From assembly GCA_003140115.1 (NCBI GenBank), contig PLIQ01000194.1:9658-28861 (forward strand): a stretch of 19,204 bases of DNA. Reading direction: 5' to 3'. Both the position numbers and the translations under genes were made by a program. This stretch comes from Actinomycetota bacterium. Its GTDB lineage: Bacteria > Actinomycetota > Actinomycetes > Streptosporangiales > Streptosporangiaceae. The notes under the pieces are model-generated. The model saw nothing but the letters and a program-made list of their open reading frames with translations. It was not told where the DNA came from and searched no databases. Shown here piece by piece: positions 6,362 to 13,428 of this stretch. How positions within the stretch are numbered: the stretch's first letter is position 1; every line of letters begins with the position of its first letter.

Positions 6362-8491
6362 TCACTGGCCAGCCAGCAGTGCGGCGATGCGCGCGGCGGC
6401 GCGGCCCGCGCCGCCACGCGGCACCCTCCGGTAACCCGGTCGGGTGCCGGATTCCGCCAGTGCGGCTCGCATCGTGGTGGCCAGGTCGTCTGCTGTGGTG
6501 GTCGTGTAGTCCATCCGCAGGCCAGCCCGGTAGTGGTTGAGCCGGTGGGTGACGAAGTGCTGCTGTTCCCAGTGACGGCGCAGGGGGAAGTAGATGAATG
6601 GCCGCCCGGTGGCGACCAGTTCCATCGTCGTGGACAGCCCGCCTTGCACGATGGCCGCGTCGGCGCACGCCAGGTGCTCGAAGAGATCGGGCACGTAGCC
6701 GCGCTTGTCCATGCCCTCGGTGTCCGGCAGCAACCGGGGATCGATACGAGGGCCGGTAACCAGAAGCATCCGCGCATCCGGTACCTGCTTACGTAGCCGC
6801 ACAAACGCGTCGCAGGTCAGTTCCAGCAGGCCGAGGCCAGCCGCCGTCCCCCCAACCGCCGCCACGAGCAACGGCTGGTGCTGAGGGTGGCCGAGCCGCC
6901 CGCGCAACCGGGCACGGTCACGATAGGCAGCGGGGTTGAACGGGAGCACATAGGGGACGGAGGTGAACCACCGGCTTGACCATGACCGTATTCCCGGCAG
7001 GCCGGGCCCGAACGAGACATCGGGCAGCTCATCGAAAGAGCCGATGAACATGGACAGGTCACGCAGCCGGGGGAACCGCTCACGCTTTCCGATGGAGTCG
7101 GTGTTGTAGTCCGCGCACAACTCGGCTTCCCGCGGGTCGCCGGGGTCGGTTGGCAGGAAGCCGATCACATCAGTCATGAATACGTACGGCGCAATCTTCC
7201 GCTCGGGGTTCTCGTGCAGGAAGTAGTCGATTTCCCAGCACTCGTCACCCACCCATAGGTCATAGCTGGTGTCCCTGACCACGTCGTCGAACAGCAGGTA
7301 GTTCGCACACAGGATCTCGTCCATCCGGCGGAACGCGTAGAAGGCGGGCAGGTCGTGGTTCGCCGATTCCGACTCCCAGTGCGCCGACTCGCAGACCAGA
7401 TCGGAGCTCGCCGGGTGGATGATCTCCCCGGCGCCGACGAGTACCTCGGTCACCGGCGGCTGCGCCCACCAGTGGATCTCCAGGTCTGGCACCTGCTGCC
7501 GGAGGGCCCGGGCGATGGCCAGGTCCCGCTGGACGTGGCCGAGGCCGATGGGAGAGGAGATCCATAGCGCCCGCCGAGGGCGGCTGTGGGTAGCCTGCCA
7601 GACGGCCTGCTTGCGCTGCCGGTGGATCACCCTGTCCACAAAGTCACGGATGGCGTGGTTCACCGCAACTGGGTACCGGACATGCGGCGCGTGCCCGCCG
7701 CCTTCGATCACGAGCAGCTCAGCGCTCGTCAGCTCGGCGATCCGCCGCGCCCGCTCCGGCGGGACGATCTTGTCCTGGTCACCGCCGATCACGAGCACCG
7801 GGCAGGCCAGCGACCGGCAGAGGCGGATCGCCTCCTGCTCATCGGCGACCTGCTGAGGGGCATCGGCATCGCAGAGCAGGGTCTCGGCGTCGGTTTGCAT
7901 GCCCCACTCGACAAGATCGTCGTAGGGCTTCGTGGAGTGCGGCTCGGTGGTGATCTGGGACATGAAGAACTCGACGTATCCTCGCCAGTCCCGCCGCCAG
8001 TAGTGCCGGTTCTCCTTCGCCCACCCATCGGTGGTGTCGAGCACGTCGTCGAAAGAATGTCCGCCTCGTTCCCAGGGGTCGGCTGGCGGGATTGGCAGCG
8101 TCGGCGCGATGGCCACGATCCCGGTCACCCGCTGCGGATGAGCCGCCGCGAACAGCAGCGCCCAGGGGAAGCCGCTGCAGAACGCCGCGAGCACCGCCCG
8201 CTCGGTGCCGGTCGCGTCGAGCACGGCCGCAGCGTCACTCGCGAAGACGGCGTCGGCGTAGGCCGCCGGCTTCCTGGGCCGGTCGGACCGGCCGTTGCCG
8301 CGCGGGTCGAAGGTGATCACACGGTAGTCCCGGGCCAGGAACGGCACCTGCATCTTCCAGTGCCTCGAGTCCACGATCGCCCACGTGGGCAGCAGCAGGA
8401 TCGTCGGCTGGCCCGTGCCGTGCACCTCGTAATGGATCCGCACGCCTGAATTGACCACGTAACCGGACTCATCGGGTAGTCGTGCGCGCAT
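6362..8491 (-). CDS. Fusion A: alpha/beta-hydrolase + GT-B glycosyltransferase, Cys nucleophile
   Basis: This 709-residue two-domain protein has no signal peptide. Residues 1-290 form an alpha/beta hydrolase. The oxyanion-side motif is ILLLPTWAIV, the nucleophile elbow is AFCSG (C105), the acid is D240 in GDQDKIVP and the histidine is H267 in GGGHAPH. Residues about 306-709 form a GT-B-like glycosyltransferase with SSPIGLGHVQRDLAIA near its start and a C-terminal donor-site block VTGPRIDP, IVQGGLSTTMEL (614-625) and PFIYFPLRRHWEQ, related in layout to MurG/MGT enzymes. It is a paralogue of fusion B, aligned along its whole length, but B has Ser at position 105. ATG 8491 is chosen over GTG 8506 because GGAGG at 8500-8504 fits it and fusion B also begins MRAR. 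The two activities could attach a sugar and cleave an ester, lactone or acyl group on one compound; no substrate is visible. Confidence 0.85.
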   Translation of the reverse strand: MRARLPDESGYVVNSGVRIHYEVHGTGQPTILLLPTWAIVDSRHWKMQVPFLARDYRVITFDPRGNGRSDRPRKPAAYADAVFASDAAAVLDATGTERAVLAAFCSGFPWALLFAAAHPQRVTGIVAIAPTLPIPPADPWERGGHSFDDVLDTTDGWAKENRHYWRRDWRGYVEFFMSQITTEPHSTKPYDDLVEWGMQTDAETLLCDADAPQQVADEQEAIRLCRSLACPVLVIGGDQDKIVPPERARRIAELTSAELLVIEGGGHAPHVRYPVAVNHAIRDFVDRVIHRQRKQAVWQATHSRPRRALWISSPIGLGHVQRDLAIARALRQQVPDLEIHWWAQPPVTEVLVGAGEIIHPASSDLVCESAHWESESANHDLPAFYAFRRMDEILCANYLLFDDVVRDTSYDLWVGDECWEIDYFLHENPERKIAPYVFMTDVIGFLPTDPGDPREAELCADYNTDSIGKRERFPRLRDLSMFIGSFDELPDVSFGPGLPGIRSWSSRWFTSVPYVLPFNPAAYRDRARLRGRLGHPQHQPLLVAAVGGTAAGLGLLELTCDAFVRLRKQVPDARMLLVTGPRIDPRLLPDTEGMDKRGYVPDLFEHLACADAAIVQGGLSTTMELVATGRPFIYFPLRRHWEQQHFVTHRLNHYRAGLRMDYTTTTADDLATTMRAALAESGTRPGYRRVPRGGAGRAAARIAALLAGQ

Positions 8492-8521
8492 CAGTTGCAC
8501 CTCCACCGGGCCGTCCCTCTC

Positions 8522-8558
8522 TTAATACGCCGGCTGGATGGGAGCGGCTATCGGGGAA
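8522..8558 (-). promoter_or_regulatory. Candidate promoter and half-operator of fusion A
   Basis: On the minus strand, TATTAA (8522-8527) is a reasonable -10 element lying about 31 bases before the start ATG. The minus-strand decamer TTCCCCGATA (8549-8558) would fall near -35 to -43. The same ten bases form the right half of the palindrome in front of the SnoaL-P450 unit. The spacing fits activator-dependent transcription, possibly by the neighbouring LuxR protein. No good -35 hexamer is seen. Confidence 0.35.
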
Positions 8559-8610
8559 AACCATTAGGCATCCATGCCGCATGACTCTTGCCGGACTGGG
8601 CACTGACCTG

Positions 8611-8636
8611 GCCCCGGACGCTTATCACGCCGGGGC
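8611..8636 (-). terminator. Weak hairpin at the 3' end of the LuxR gene
   Basis: GCCCCGG (8611-8617) and CCGGGGC (8630-8636) form a 7-bp stem with a 12-base loop that includes the LuxR stop codon. There is no T-tract after it on the minus strand, so it may only attenuate read-through into fusion A. Confidence 0.3.
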
Positions 8637-10976
8637 GGACAGGTGATGCGTGACGGCCCAGGCCGCCACTTCGGCCCGGCTGCGGGCATCTAGCTTGGAC
8701 ATCACATGGTGCAGGTGGACCTCCGTGGTCTTCTCGGAGATCCCGAGCACCCGGCCGATCTGCCGGTTGGTCCGGCCCGAGGCAACCAGCGCGGCGACTT
8801 GCCGCTCCCGCGGGGTAAGCGGCACCTGATGGGAGCGGTCCCGGTCACCGGGTGCGGTGCCCGACGCGACCGCCATGGCAAGATCGGTGGCCTGCTCCAT
8901 GGGCATGGTCCGGCCAGCGTGTATGAGCGTGTCAGCGTCCTGAGGCCCCAGCGCGCGAGCAAGTACCTGCTCCACCGCCGAACTCCTCGCCTGCTCGGCC
9001 TCGGGCGGCCGGGCGGCCACCCGCTCGCGCAGCGCCGCGGCCGCACCGATCAGCCGCGCGGCGCTCTCATAATGCGCCCGTTCACTGGCGACATGGGCGA
9101 GCGCCTCCAGACACTGGGCGACGCCCCGAGGGTCGTTGACGTCGGTGTAGATCCGCAGAGCCTCCGCCAGCAGCGGGCACGCTTCTTCCAGTCGGCCCTG
9201 CGCGCTCAGCGTCGTGCCAAGCCCCCATGCCGACCATGCGACCGCCCACGGATGGTCCAGTTCACGGAAGTCTCGCAGGCTCGCCCGCAGCAGTTCCGCG
9301 GCGCTCCCCAGGTCGCCGTGGTCCCGGGCGAGCAGTCCCAGGTCGTGCCGGGCCCACGCCACGCCCGGCGTGCTACCCCACTCGCGGAATCCCGCCTCGG
9401 CCCGCCGATGCCAGTCGGCGGACGCATCCCACTCGCCGCCAGCACGGGCCACGTTCCCCAGGAAGGCGCATGCGATCGCCGCACGGCGCGCATCACCACG
9501 CCCCTCGCTGTACTCGAGCGCGCTGAGCAGGTGACCCTTAGCCCGGTCATTGTCCCCCGTCGCCCAGGCCAGGACTCCCGCCGCGATCGGCAGGCCAGCC
9601 TGGGCTCCCGCCGTGGCGTCATCGCTGATAGCGGCCGGGTCGTAGCCTTCCGCAGTCAGGGGAAGAACCGCGGCCACTAGCGCCTGGCCATGCTCGAGGT
9701 CGCCATGGGTGTAGTGGTACCAGCCCAGCGCAATGGCCAACCAGAGCGCCCAGGAATCCTGCCCCGCGCCCAGGCAGTAATCCAGCGCGGCGCGCAGATC
9801 CGCGTGGTGGCGGCCGACCCGTAGGATCCAGGTCCGCTCCTCCGGGAAGCCGATGGAAGACTCGAACTGCGCCGCCAGACCCGCGTAGTGGTCAGCGTGC
9901 CTGGCCCGCGTGTCCTCGGCCTCGGCACTGGCCGCCAGCTGCTCCGCCGCATACTCGCGCAAGCTCTCCAGCATCGAGAACTCGGCGGTCTCCTCGTCGC
10001 CGGGCAGCCGCCGGATCAGGCTCTTGTCGAGCAGCGACTCCACCATCGCGAGCGCGTCGTCCCCATCCACGGCGCAAACGCTGCCCGCGTCAGCAAGTGT
10101 CCAGCCGCCAGCAAACACCGACAGTCTGCGAAACAGCGCGCGCTCGCCGGAGTCGAGCAGGTCATAGCTCCAGGCGATGGCGCTGCGTAGCGCACGCTGC
10201 CGGGCTGGCACGTCCCGCGTACTGGAGGCCAGCACCTCCATCCTGCTGCTGAGCCGGAATATCAGCTCCCCGGGCGTCAGGACCTTCAGCCGGGCTGCGG
10301 CCAGCTCGATCGCCAGCGGCAGGCCCTCCAGTCGGACGCACGCTCTGGCCAGCAACAAGGCGTTAGCCGGAGTGAGATCAAAGCCCGGGTTGGTCCGGCG
10401 CGCGCGATCCAGCAGCAGCGCCACCGACGGATTCGCCGCTAGGCCGCTGAGGTCTGCCACGTCCGCCGACTCGGGCATGGCCAGCGGCGGAACCGGGAAC
10501 TCCTGCTCGGCGGACAGCCGTAGCCGTTCCCGGCTAGTAGCGAGCACCCGCAGCCGCGGACAGGCCGTGAGCAACCGGCCGACGTCCGGGGCGGCGCCCA
10601 GGAGATGCTCGCAGTTATCCAGGACCACGAGTCGCTCCTCGTGGCCCAGCGCAGCAGCCAGCTGGCCGGTCAGATCCGTCCCGCCCCGCGGCTCGATGTC
10701 CACCGCCTGGGCCAGCTCGACCATCACCAGCGCCGGATCCCGGACGGAAGCCAGGTCAACGAACACCGGGGCGTATCCGCTGCGCTCGGCGTGAGCCAAC
10801 GCGCATGCGACGGCGAGACGGGTCTTGCCAATGCCCGGCGGCCCGGTGAGCGTGACTAGCCGGGTCTGCGCGTGTGCGAGCATCCTGGACACAGCCGCCA
10901 GCTCGCCGTCCCGACCTACAAACAGGTCGGCAGGCGACGGCAGGCCACTGCGTGATGCCCGCCTCGCGTCTTGCAT
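8625..10976 (-). CDS. LuxR-family transcriptional regulator with ATPase domain (LAL-like)
   Basis: This 783-residue regulator has an N-terminal nucleotide-binding domain with Walker A GPPGIGKT (45-52), Walker B LVVLDNCEHL (about 116-125) and the LATSRERL sensor block (145-152). A winged-helix and TPR-like helical middle follows, with many WAxxxLG-type repeats. The C-terminal LuxR helix-turn-helix is LTPRERQVAALVASGRTNRQ and on to VHLHHVMSKLDARSRAEV. Such proteins are usually activators that switch on nearby metabolic genes in response to a ligand. The frame stays open upstream into sequence antisense to the SnoaL gene. I set the start at ATG 10974-10976, where MQDARRAS leads directly into the DLFVGRDGEL block; GGTGGGA lies about 8 bases before it. 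It is first in the minus-strand unit LuxR, fusion A, methyltransferase, and is divergent from SnoaL-P450. Confidence 0.9.
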   Translation of the reverse strand: MQDARRASRSGLPSPADLFVGRDGELAAVSRMLAHAQTRLVTLTGPPGIGKTRLAVACALAHAERSGYAPVFVDLASVRDPALVMVELAQAVDIEPRGGTDLTGQLAAALGHEERLVVLDNCEHLLGAAPDVGRLLTACPRLRVLATSRERLRLSAEQEFPVPPLAMPESADVADLSGLAANPSVALLLDRARRTNPGFDLTPANALLLARACVRLEGLPLAIELAAARLKVLTPGELIFRLSSRMEVLASSTRDVPARQRALRSAIAWSYDLLDSGERALFRRLSVFAGGWTLADAGSVCAVDGDDALAMVESLLDKSLIRRLPGDEETAEFSMLESLREYAAEQLAASAEAEDTRARHADHYAGLAAQFESSIGFPEERTWILRVGRHHADLRAALDYCLGAGQDSWALWLAIALGWYHYTHGDLEHGQALVAAVLPLTAEGYDPAAISDDATAGAQAGLPIAAGVLAWATGDNDRAKGHLLSALEYSEGRGDARRAAIACAFLGNVARAGGEWDASADWHRRAEAGFREWGSTPGVAWARHDLGLLARDHGDLGSAAELLRASLRDFRELDHPWAVAWSAWGLGTTLSAQGRLEEACPLLAEALRIYTDVNDPRGVAQCLEALAHVASERAHYESAARLIGAAAALRERVAARPPEAEQARSSAVEQVLARALGPQDADTLIHAGRTMPMEQATDLAMAVASGTAPGDRDRSHQVPLTPRERQVAALVASGRTNRQIGRVLGISEKTTEVHLHHVMSKLDARSRAEVAAWAVTHHLSAPA

Positions 10977-11063
10977 CCGACTGTCCCACCCATGTCCTCT
11001 ATCCGTGCAGACACGAGGCCATACCCGAGCATACGACGGCCCGCCGCGCCGCCGCCATCGCTC

Positions 11064-11081
11064 GCCCAGCGAGGGCTGGGC
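11064..11081. repeat. Perfect 7-bp hairpin in the LuxR/SnoaL intergenic region
   Basis: GCCCAGC (11064-11070), loop GAGG and GCTGGGC (11075-11081) form a tight perfect stem in the 180-base divergent promoter region. No T-tract follows on either strand, so a structured leader or protein site is more likely than a terminator. Confidence 0.4.
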
Positions 11082-11106
11082 TGCGCGGCCCGTATGGCCC
11101 CATGTA

Positions 11107-11118
11107 GGGGAATTCCCC
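11107..11118. promoter_or_regulatory. Perfect 12-bp palindrome, PimM-type LuxR operator candidate
   Basis: GGGGAATTCCCC is a perfect palindrome, ending 38 bases before the SnoaL start. As I recall it, the published consensus of the LuxR-type regulator PimM is CTVGGGAWWTCCCBAG; the central 12 positions match here and the two outer bases on each side do not. The site is placed correctly to activate the SnoaL-P450 unit and lies about 130 bases upstream of the divergent LuxR start. The likely binder is the adjacent LuxR protein; this is inferred, not shown. Confidence 0.5.
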
Positions 11119-11156
11119 GATACCGCGATGACAGCCTGCGCCCGTACAAAGGTCCC

Positions 11157-11579
11157 ATGATGACACCCCGCAACCATAGGGCGGTCGGCGTCGTGCCAGA
11201 GTCGACCCTCGCCGGGTCGTTCGTCGAGGGGCTGGCCGCTCAGGACTTCGCCGAGCTCGGCGGCGCGCTCGCCGCTGATGCCTGCCTGCGCGCGTTGCTG
11301 CCTTCGGGCTTGCGGGAGTGGGCCGGCGCCGAGGCGATCGCCCGCGTGTTCGCCCGCTGGTTCGGTGATACCGAGGATTTCGAGCTCGTCGAGGCGAGTG
11401 TCGGCGAGGTGGGGGGCCGGTTGCACCTGCAGTGGCAGCTGCGGCTGCGGGCGCAGCGGCTCGGTGCTGGCTGGTTTACCGTCGAGCAGCAGGCCTACGC
11501 CGACACCGACGACAGCGGCCGCATCGCCGGGCTCGATCTGCTCTGCACGGGCTTCCGGCCCGAGGGCGACCATGACTGA
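11157..11579 (+). CDS. SnoaL-like / NTF2-fold protein
   Basis: The 140-residue protein has the size and pattern of the SnoaL/NTF2 superfamily: an N-terminal helix with FVEGLAAQDFAELGGALAAD, a central GAEAIARVFARWFGD helix, and strands FELVEASVGEVGGRLHLQW and FTVEQQAYADTDDSGRIAGL ending in LLCTGF. These small cone-shaped proteins act as cyclases, isomerases, hydrolases or binding proteins; key catalytic residues vary too much to assign a reaction. The frame is open further upstream, but ATG 11157 (or ATG 11160) is chosen because AAAGG at 11148-11152 fits and the fold starts there. Its last 8 bases overlap the P450 start, indicating translational coupling. It is the first gene of the + strand unit behind the palindromic operator. 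Confidence 0.75.
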   Translation: MMTPRNHRAVGVVPESTLAGSFVEGLAAQDFAELGGALAADACLRALLPSGLREWAGAEAIARVFARWFGDTEDFELVEASVGEVGGRLHLQWQLRLRAQRLGAGWFTVEQQAYADTDDSGRIAGLDLLCTGFRPEGDHD

Positions 11580-13407
11580 CATCCTGAGCACCTGGGGCGG
11601 CTGGGCACCAGCGATTCGCGACAACCCCTTCAGCCACTTCGCCGAGGCCCGGGCCCAGTGCCCGGTGCAGCGGGTGCGCCTGCCCGGCGGTGACCGGGCC
11701 TGGGTCGTGCTGGGCTACGACGCGGCCCGGCGAGCGCTCAATGACCCCTGCATCTCCAAGGACATGCTCGCCGCCCTGCAAGACAACGGCGACGTCGTGG
11801 CTGAAGGGCTGCCCGGGCCGGAGTTCTCCCGGCACATGCTCAACGTCGACCCCCCCGACCACACCCGCCTGCGACGGCTTGTGTCCAGGGCCTTCGTGCC
11901 TGGGAGGATCGCCGCGCTGGAGCCGGCCATCCAGGCGATAGCCAGCAACCTTCTCCACGAGCTCGACAGCGCCGGTCCTGGCGCCACCGTCGACCTTGTC
12001 GAGGGATATGCCTACCCCTTGCCGTTCGAGGTGATCGGCGAGCTGCTCGGCATCCCGGCAGCCGACCGCCCGCGCCTGCACGCCTGGTTCGGTGTGCTGC
12101 TGACCGGGTGGGCTGGTGACCCTCCGCCGGAGGCGGTCGAGGCGTCGGACGGCATCGTGGCCTACCTGCGGGAACTGGTCGACGCCAAGCGCCGGAGCCC
12201 AGCCGACGATCTCGTCAGCGTCCTGGTCGCCGCCACCGAAGGCGACGCGCTCACCACGCAGGAGCTGCTGTCGAGCCTGTTCCAGCTCGTGGTCGCCGGG
12301 CACGACACCACGGCCAGCCTGATCGGCAACGGGGTGGTAGCCCTGCTGGATCACCCCGGCCAGCTCCAGGCGCTGCTGGCCGATCCCGGACGGCTGCCCG
12401 CCGCGATCGACGAGCTCATCCGCTTCACCGCCCCGGTCCCGCACGCCACGTTCCGGGTGACGGCCGAGCCGGTGACTATCGGCGGCGTGCAGATCCCGGC
12501 CCACGAGCAGGTACTGGTATGCCTGGCGGCGGCCGACCGCGATCCGGGCCGGTTCCCGGCCCCCGACGTGCTCGACGTCGGCCGCGGCGATGGGCCGAAC
12601 CTCGGGTTCGGCCACGGCATCCACTACTGCCTGGGCGCCCCGCTGGCCCGGCTAGAAGCCAAAGTCGCCTTCGAGACCCTGCTCATCCGCTACCCGAACC
12701 TGCGGCTCGCCACCAGCCGAGACGCCCTGGCCTGGGCCCGCGGCGACGGCCTGGTCCTGCGCGGCCTCGTCGCACTCCCCGTCGTTCTCGGTCCGGCCCA
12801 CGGCCGGGATGACCATGTCCGATCCACCCAACCCAAGGAGACACCGATGACCATCACCGACAACCCGGTCGACAACGGCGTGAACGTCCAGGCCCTGCTC
12901 GGGGCCCGCGAGGCGCTGTCCGCCGCGCCGGAAGCGGCCCAGTTCACGTGGCGGGCCAGCTGCACCTGGCGCAAGGGCACCCACAGCCACTCCACCGTGA
13001 CCGGGTTCACCGGGCTGGGCGCCGAGCAGCAGCACCGCAACACCTACGAGTACGACGTCGACCACCCCGAGTGTTTCGCGTCCGAGGACAACGGCGCTAC
13101 GCCCGTGGAGGTCGTGCTGGTCAGCCTGGCCAGCTGCCTGACCGCCGGCGTGGCCGCGGTCGCCCAGTACCGGGACATCCAGCTCCGGTCAGTCACCGCC
13201 ACCATCGAGGGCCAGATGAACGTCCTGGGCATCCTGGGCGCCGACCCTGACATCCGCAACGGGTTCGAGGCGGTCACCGTCCGGTTCGCCATCGACGCCG
13301 ACGCCCCCCGCGAGGACCTCGAAGCGCTGATCGCCCAGTCGCAGAAGCGCTCGGCGGTCTTCGACATCGTGACCAACCCGACCAAGGTCCTCGTCGAGCT
13401 GGCCTGA
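11572..13407 (+). CDS. Cytochrome P450 reading in frame into an OsmC-like domain
   Basis: The first about 408 residues are a soluble bacterial P450 monooxygenase. The I-helix oxygen motif is AGHDTT (242-247), the ExxR motif is ELIR (E281, R284), and the heme loop is FGHGIHYCLG with axial C353. The C-helix HTRLRRLVSRAF is also typical. It resembles CYP105/CYP107-type enzymes that hydroxylate small molecules with electrons from ferredoxin. After the usual P450 end (PVVLG) no stop occurs. The frame continues through about 20 linker residues into the OsmC-like protein, giving a potential 611-residue fusion. A strong internal ribosome site precedes the OsmC ATG at 12847, so separate translation is also possible. 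GAGGG at 11562-11566 precedes the P450 ATG, which overlaps the SnoaL stop. In a neighbouring frame TGA occurs at 12810-12812, so one indel would end the P450 normally. Confidence 0.85.
   Translation: MTDILSTWGGWAPAIRDNPFSHFAEARAQCPVQRVRLPGGDRAWVVLGYDAARRALNDPCISKDMLAALQDNGDVVAEGLPGPEFSRHMLNVDPPDHTRLRRLVSRAFVPGRIAALEPAIQAIASNLLHELDSAGPGATVDLVEGYAYPLPFEVIGELLGIPAADRPRLHAWFGVLLTGWAGDPPPEAVEASDGIVAYLRELVDAKRRSPADDLVSVLVAATEGDALTTQELLSSLFQLVVAGHDTTASLIGNGVVALLDHPGQLQALLADPGRLPAAIDELIRFTAPVPHATFRVTAEPVTIGGVQIPAHEQVLVCLAAADRDPGRFPAPDVLDVGRGDGPNLGFGHGIHYCLGAPLARLEAKVAFETLLIRYPNLRLATSRDALAWARGDGLVLRGLVALPVVLGPAHGRDDHVRSTQPKETPMTITDNPVDNGVNVQALLGAREALSAAPEAAQFTWRASCTWRKGTHSHSTVTGFTGLGAEQQHRNTYEYDVDHPECFASEDNGATPVEVVLVSLASCLTAGVAAVAQYRDIQLRSVTATIEGQMNVLGILGADPDIRNGFEAVTVRFAIDADAPREDLEALIAQSQKRSAVFDIVTNPTKVLVELA
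12835..12840 (+). promoter_or_regulatory. Strong internal ribosome binding site for the OsmC-like protein
   Basis: AAGGAG with a 6-base spacer precedes ATG 12847, which lies in frame inside the open P450 reading frame. This near-ideal Shine-Dalgarno argues that the OsmC-like protein is made on its own, whatever read-through occurs. Confidence 0.8.
12847..13407 (+). CDS. OsmC/Ohr-like protein
   Basis: From the internal ATG this is a 186-residue OsmC-family protein. It has an N-terminal beta region (FTWRASCTWRKGTHSHSTV), the long helix with the first redox cysteine in TPVEVVLVSLASCLTAGVAA (C97), the strand block LRSVTATIEGQM and the second helix LEALIAQSQKRSAVFDIV. OsmC/Ohr enzymes reduce organic hydroperoxides with two cysteines. 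Here the second site reads QKRSAVF, with serine S169 where the resolving cysteine (usual CP) is expected, so classical peroxidase chemistry is doubtful. Extra cysteines are C39 and C76. It may be translated separately from AAGGAG at 12835-12840 or as the C-terminal domain of the P450. It ends 21 bases before the FAD monooxygenase gene. It may protect against or handle oxidised products of the P450; this is inference. Confidence 0.8.
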   Translation: MTITDNPVDNGVNVQALLGAREALSAAPEAAQFTWRASCTWRKGTHSHSTVTGFTGLGAEQQHRNTYEYDVDHPECFASEDNGATPVEVVLVSLASCLTAGVAAVAQYRDIQLRSVTATIEGQMNVLGILGADPDIRNGFEAVTVRFAIDADAPREDLEALIAQSQKRSAVFDIVTNPTKVLVELA

Positions 13408-13428
13408 GGCCACGCCCCGGACGCCCGC

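Noticed and set aside
6336..6668. N-terminal extension of the methyltransferase frame to 6668
   Set aside because: It is out of frame inside the fusion A glycosyltransferase, is rich in Arg/His/Pro, and a good ribosome site precedes ATG 6335.
7586..8449. 287-codon + strand open frame opposite fusion A
   Set aside because: Shadow of the hydrolase domain in high-GC DNA; its composition is low-complexity and no domain is recognisable.
8706..9680. 324-codon + strand open frame opposite the LuxR gene
   Set aside because: Antisense of a well-supported LuxR coding region; Arg/Pro-rich translation without family features.
10977..11624. N-terminal extension of the LuxR gene (open frame of 999 codons from 11624)
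   Set aside because: The extra 216 residues are antisense to the SnoaL gene, show no domain, and the ATPase domain begins right after ATG 10976.
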